This document shows, in pieces, positions 23,999-25,065 of a stretch of 25,065 bases of DNA (position 1 is its first letter; each line of letters opens with the position of its first letter). The translations under genes were made by a program, and so were the position numbers. The DNA comes from JAAYBT01 sp964404395 (lineage in GTDB: Bacteria > Bacillota > Clostridia > Acetivibrionales > DTU013): contig CAYOKA010000018.1 of the NCBI GenBank assembly GCA_964404395.1, positions 1-25,065 of the forward strand. Reading direction: 5' to 3'. The notes beneath the pieces were generated by a model that saw only the letters and a program-made list of their open reading frames with translations, ran no database searches and was not told the origin of the DNA.

Positions 23999-24409
23999 AT
24001 GAAGATACCGGAATTTATTTCAAGCTTGCTTAAAACAAAAACCGCAGGGCAGATTATACGCTATCTTATAACAGGCTTTTGCTCTGCGGCAATCGAATTC
24101 TCATTGCTCTTCCTGTTCATAGAGTATGTAGGGCTGTCGGTCATTGTCTCAAACTCCCTAGCCCTTTCAATCATCTTTTGGTTCAATTTTTTAGTGAACA
24201 GGTTCTGGTCATTTAAGTCGAAGATGAAGCTAGGCAAACAGCTTGGAATGTACCTGCTGCTGTTTTTATTCAATCTGGGCGCATCAGACTTAATTATGCA
24301 TCTGCTGACAGACAGGCTTTCAATGCAATATTTGCTGGCAAAGGTATTTGCCGTGGGAGCTGTGGTGTGCTGGAACTTCGTCATTTATAAAAAGGTAATC
24401 TATAAATAA
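23999..24409 (+). CDS. GtrA-family membrane protein
   Basis: A 136-residue protein with four predicted membrane helices, of the GtrA/DPMS family that is thought to move polyprenyl-linked sugars across the membrane. IRYLITGFCSAAIEFSLLFL and WFNFLVNRFWSFKS are characteristic. A weak AAGGA lies about 12 bases before the ATG. It follows the histidine kinase by 39 bases on the same strand and is probably cotranscribed. The partner glycosyltransferase usually found beside such genes is not present in the window. Its link with the LCP wall enzyme nearby is inference. Confidence 0.85.
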   Translation: MKIPEFISSLLKTKTAGQIIRYLITGFCSAAIEFSLLFLFIEYVGLSVIVSNSLALSIIFWFNFLVNRFWSFKSKMKLGKQLGMYLLLFLFNLGASDLIMHLLTDRLSMQYLLAKVFAVGAVVCWNFVIYKKVIYK

Positions 24410-24429
24410 AAAGCCTCACTTAGTGAGGC
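24408..24429 (-). terminator. second tRNA-Tyr terminator copy
   Basis: On the minus strand GCCTCAC-TAA-GTGAGGC is followed by TTTTT. It overlaps the GtrA stop codon and also faces the convergent GtrA transcript. It is a near copy of the terminator at 24465-24487. Confidence 0.8.
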
Positions 24430-24464
24430 AATTTCACAAGGAAACCGATTTTGCTTCGCAAAAC

Positions 24465-24487
24465 AAAAAAGCCTCACTGGGTGAGGC
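24465..24487 (-). terminator. first tRNA-Tyr terminator
   Basis: On the minus strand GCCTCAC-CCA-GTGAGGC is followed by six T. A short TTTTGC/GCAAAA hairpin lies between the two terminator copies (about 24450-24463). Confidence 0.85.
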
Positions 24488-24500
24488 AATTCAATCGGTA

Positions 24501-24526
24501 GATTATGCCGCCTTCGGCGGATAATC
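24501..24526. repeat. hairpin just downstream of tRNA-Tyr
   Basis: GATTAT-G-CCGCC and GGCGG-ATAATC pair around a TTC loop with one bulged base. It begins three bases past the encoded CCA end on the minus strand and may take part in 3'-end processing. Confidence 0.5.
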
Positions 24527-24528
24527 TT

Positions 24529-24613
24529 TGGTGGAGGGAGATGGATTCGAACCATCGAAGTCGCTGACAACAGATTTACAGTCTGCCCCCTTTGGCCGCT
24601 CGGGAACCCCTCC
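24529..24613 (-). tRNA. tRNA-Tyr (anticodon GTA)
   Basis: The 85-base minus-strand sequence folds as a class II tRNA with a long variable arm. The acceptor GGAGGGG pairs with TCCCTCC (one G-T pair), the T arm contains GGTTCGAATCC, and the anticodon stem-loop presents GTA (24579-24577) flanked by CT and AA. The CCA end is encoded. A strong promoter lies 40 bases upstream and tandem terminators follow. Confidence 0.95.
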
Positions 24614-24653
24614 GTATTTTATCTGCGCCGTGTTTCTAATCGGCGCAAGATAT

Positions 24654-24683
24654 ATAATACATTAGACCGCGCAGCTTTGTCAA
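24654..24683 (-). promoter_or_regulatory. tRNA-Tyr promoter
   Basis: On the minus strand TTGACA (24683-24678) and TATTAT (24659-24654) are separated by 18 bases, about 40 bases ahead of the tRNA 5' end. A single-gene transcript is expected. Confidence 0.7.
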
Positions 24684-24794
24684 GCATAAAAATCTTATTC
24701 TTCTCAAGCATAATTTCCCCTAGGTTTCTGACGGTCAAGTATCGCTCAAAATTCAAATGGAGAATGCATATAATTCAAATCATGATAGACAATG

Positions 24795-24826
24795 ATATAA
24801 TATCCTCATTCATGAGGATATTATAT
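24795..24826. repeat. perfect 15-base-arm palindrome
   Basis: ATATAATATCCTCAT and ATGAGGATATTATAT are exact reverse complements with only TC between them. Each arm carries a TATAAT, so each strand has a -10-like box; on the plus strand it reads TGATATAAT. There is no T-run, so it is not a terminator. It lies between the tRNA promoter and the last gene. The rest of 24684-24926 holds nothing I can support. Confidence 0.7.
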
Positions 24827-24923
24827 GCTTCCGGCGGAATTTGCGCACAGCTGAAATTTTGCCATCCCTGCGTAATTGTGTAAAACGGCGATGCGCAATT
24901 ATATCCTGAATTCTTCGATTTCA

Positions 24924-24932
24924 TGATATAAT
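24924..24932 (+). promoter_or_regulatory. extended -10 promoter for the right-edge gene
   Basis: TGATATAAT fits an extended -10 box, about 35 bases ahead of the ATG. The -35 region is poor. Confidence 0.45.
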
Positions 24933-24965
24933 AAAGATAAAAAGCAAGGTAGAAAGAGTACAAGA

Positions 24966-25065
24966 ATGAAGGACAAAGAAAGCTCAACCACAGCTACAGA
25001 TAATAAGACTCGCCAACCCGGCAGAATGCAGGAAATTTTAGCCGTGTTAAAGCGCCATAATATAA
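24966..25065 (+). CDS. 5' end of a protein gene, possibly AarF/ABC1/UbiB-like kinase
   Basis: The plus strand is open from an ATG at 24966 to the window end, 33 residues. It opens with a charged, Thr-rich stretch and then reads GRMQEILAVLKRHNI, which resembles the N-terminal lead-in of clostridial AarF/ABC1/UbiB-family atypical kinases. Too little is present to confirm this. An extended -10 promoter lies upstream; the ribosome site is weak (AAAGAG). The gene continues beyond the window. Confidence 0.45.
   Translation, partial: MKDKESSTTATDNKTRQPGRMQEILAVLKRHNI

Noticed and set aside
24677..24883. Plus-strand open frame of 68 codons across the palindrome region
   Set aside because: No ribosome site or recognisable family; it overlaps the tRNA promoter and the palindrome.

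Overview
The window looks like chromosomal DNA from a low-to-moderate-GC Gram-positive of the Clostridia type. The signs are strong GGAGG ribosome binding sites, frequent GTG and TTG starts, an S-layer-homology protein, an LCP (LytR-CpsA-Psr) wall protein, family-4 uracil-DNA glycosylases and near-consensus sigma-A promoters. No phage, plasmid, CRISPR or intact transposase gene is visible. Genus and species cannot be fixed from the sequence alone; a Clostridium cluster III relative is a guess.

Region 1 (about 370-10620, minus strand) is one long catabolic operon. It starts at a near-perfect promoter whose -10 box lies inside a 21-bp palindrome. The genes run: GntR/LacI-type regulator, KduD-like short-chain dehydrogenase (SDR), fumarate-reductase-like flavoprotein, NitT/TauT-type ABC importer (permease, binding protein, ATPase), DapA/NAL-family aldolase, second SDR, Gfo/Idh/MocA oxidoreductase, lyxose-isomerase-like cupin, and finally a scar in which the N-terminus of a YhcH/NanQ-family protein runs into the C-terminus of an MFS transporter. 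This set reads as uptake and oxidation or reduction, isomerisation and aldol cleavage of a sugar acid or related compound. The substrate is not evident. This operon is the best candidate in the window for an undescribed pathway.

Region 2 (10768-14534, minus strand) holds a glycerophosphodiester phosphodiesterase and an MFS transporter that overlap, two tandem family-4-type uracil-DNA glycosylases (one without any of the four iron-sulfur cysteines), simple repeats between them, and the 98-residue C-terminal remnant of a PFL/DUF711 protein.

Region 3 (14574-20636, minus strand) is an export-type operon: a double-module HlyD/MacA-like adaptor, a MacB/LolD-type ATPase, a MacB-type permease and an S-layer-homology protein, closed by a bidirectional terminator. 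Region 4 holds an LCP protein on the minus strand and, divergently, an OmpR-type response regulator, histidine kinase and GtrA-like membrane protein. A REP-like hairpin lies in the response regulator leader.

Region 5 (24408-25065) contains tRNA-Tyr on the minus strand with its promoter and two copies of a terminator, a perfect 15-bp-arm palindrome, and the first codons of a plus-strand gene that runs off the right end and may be an AarF/UbiB-type kinase. At the left edge two strong minus-strand promoters point out of the window.
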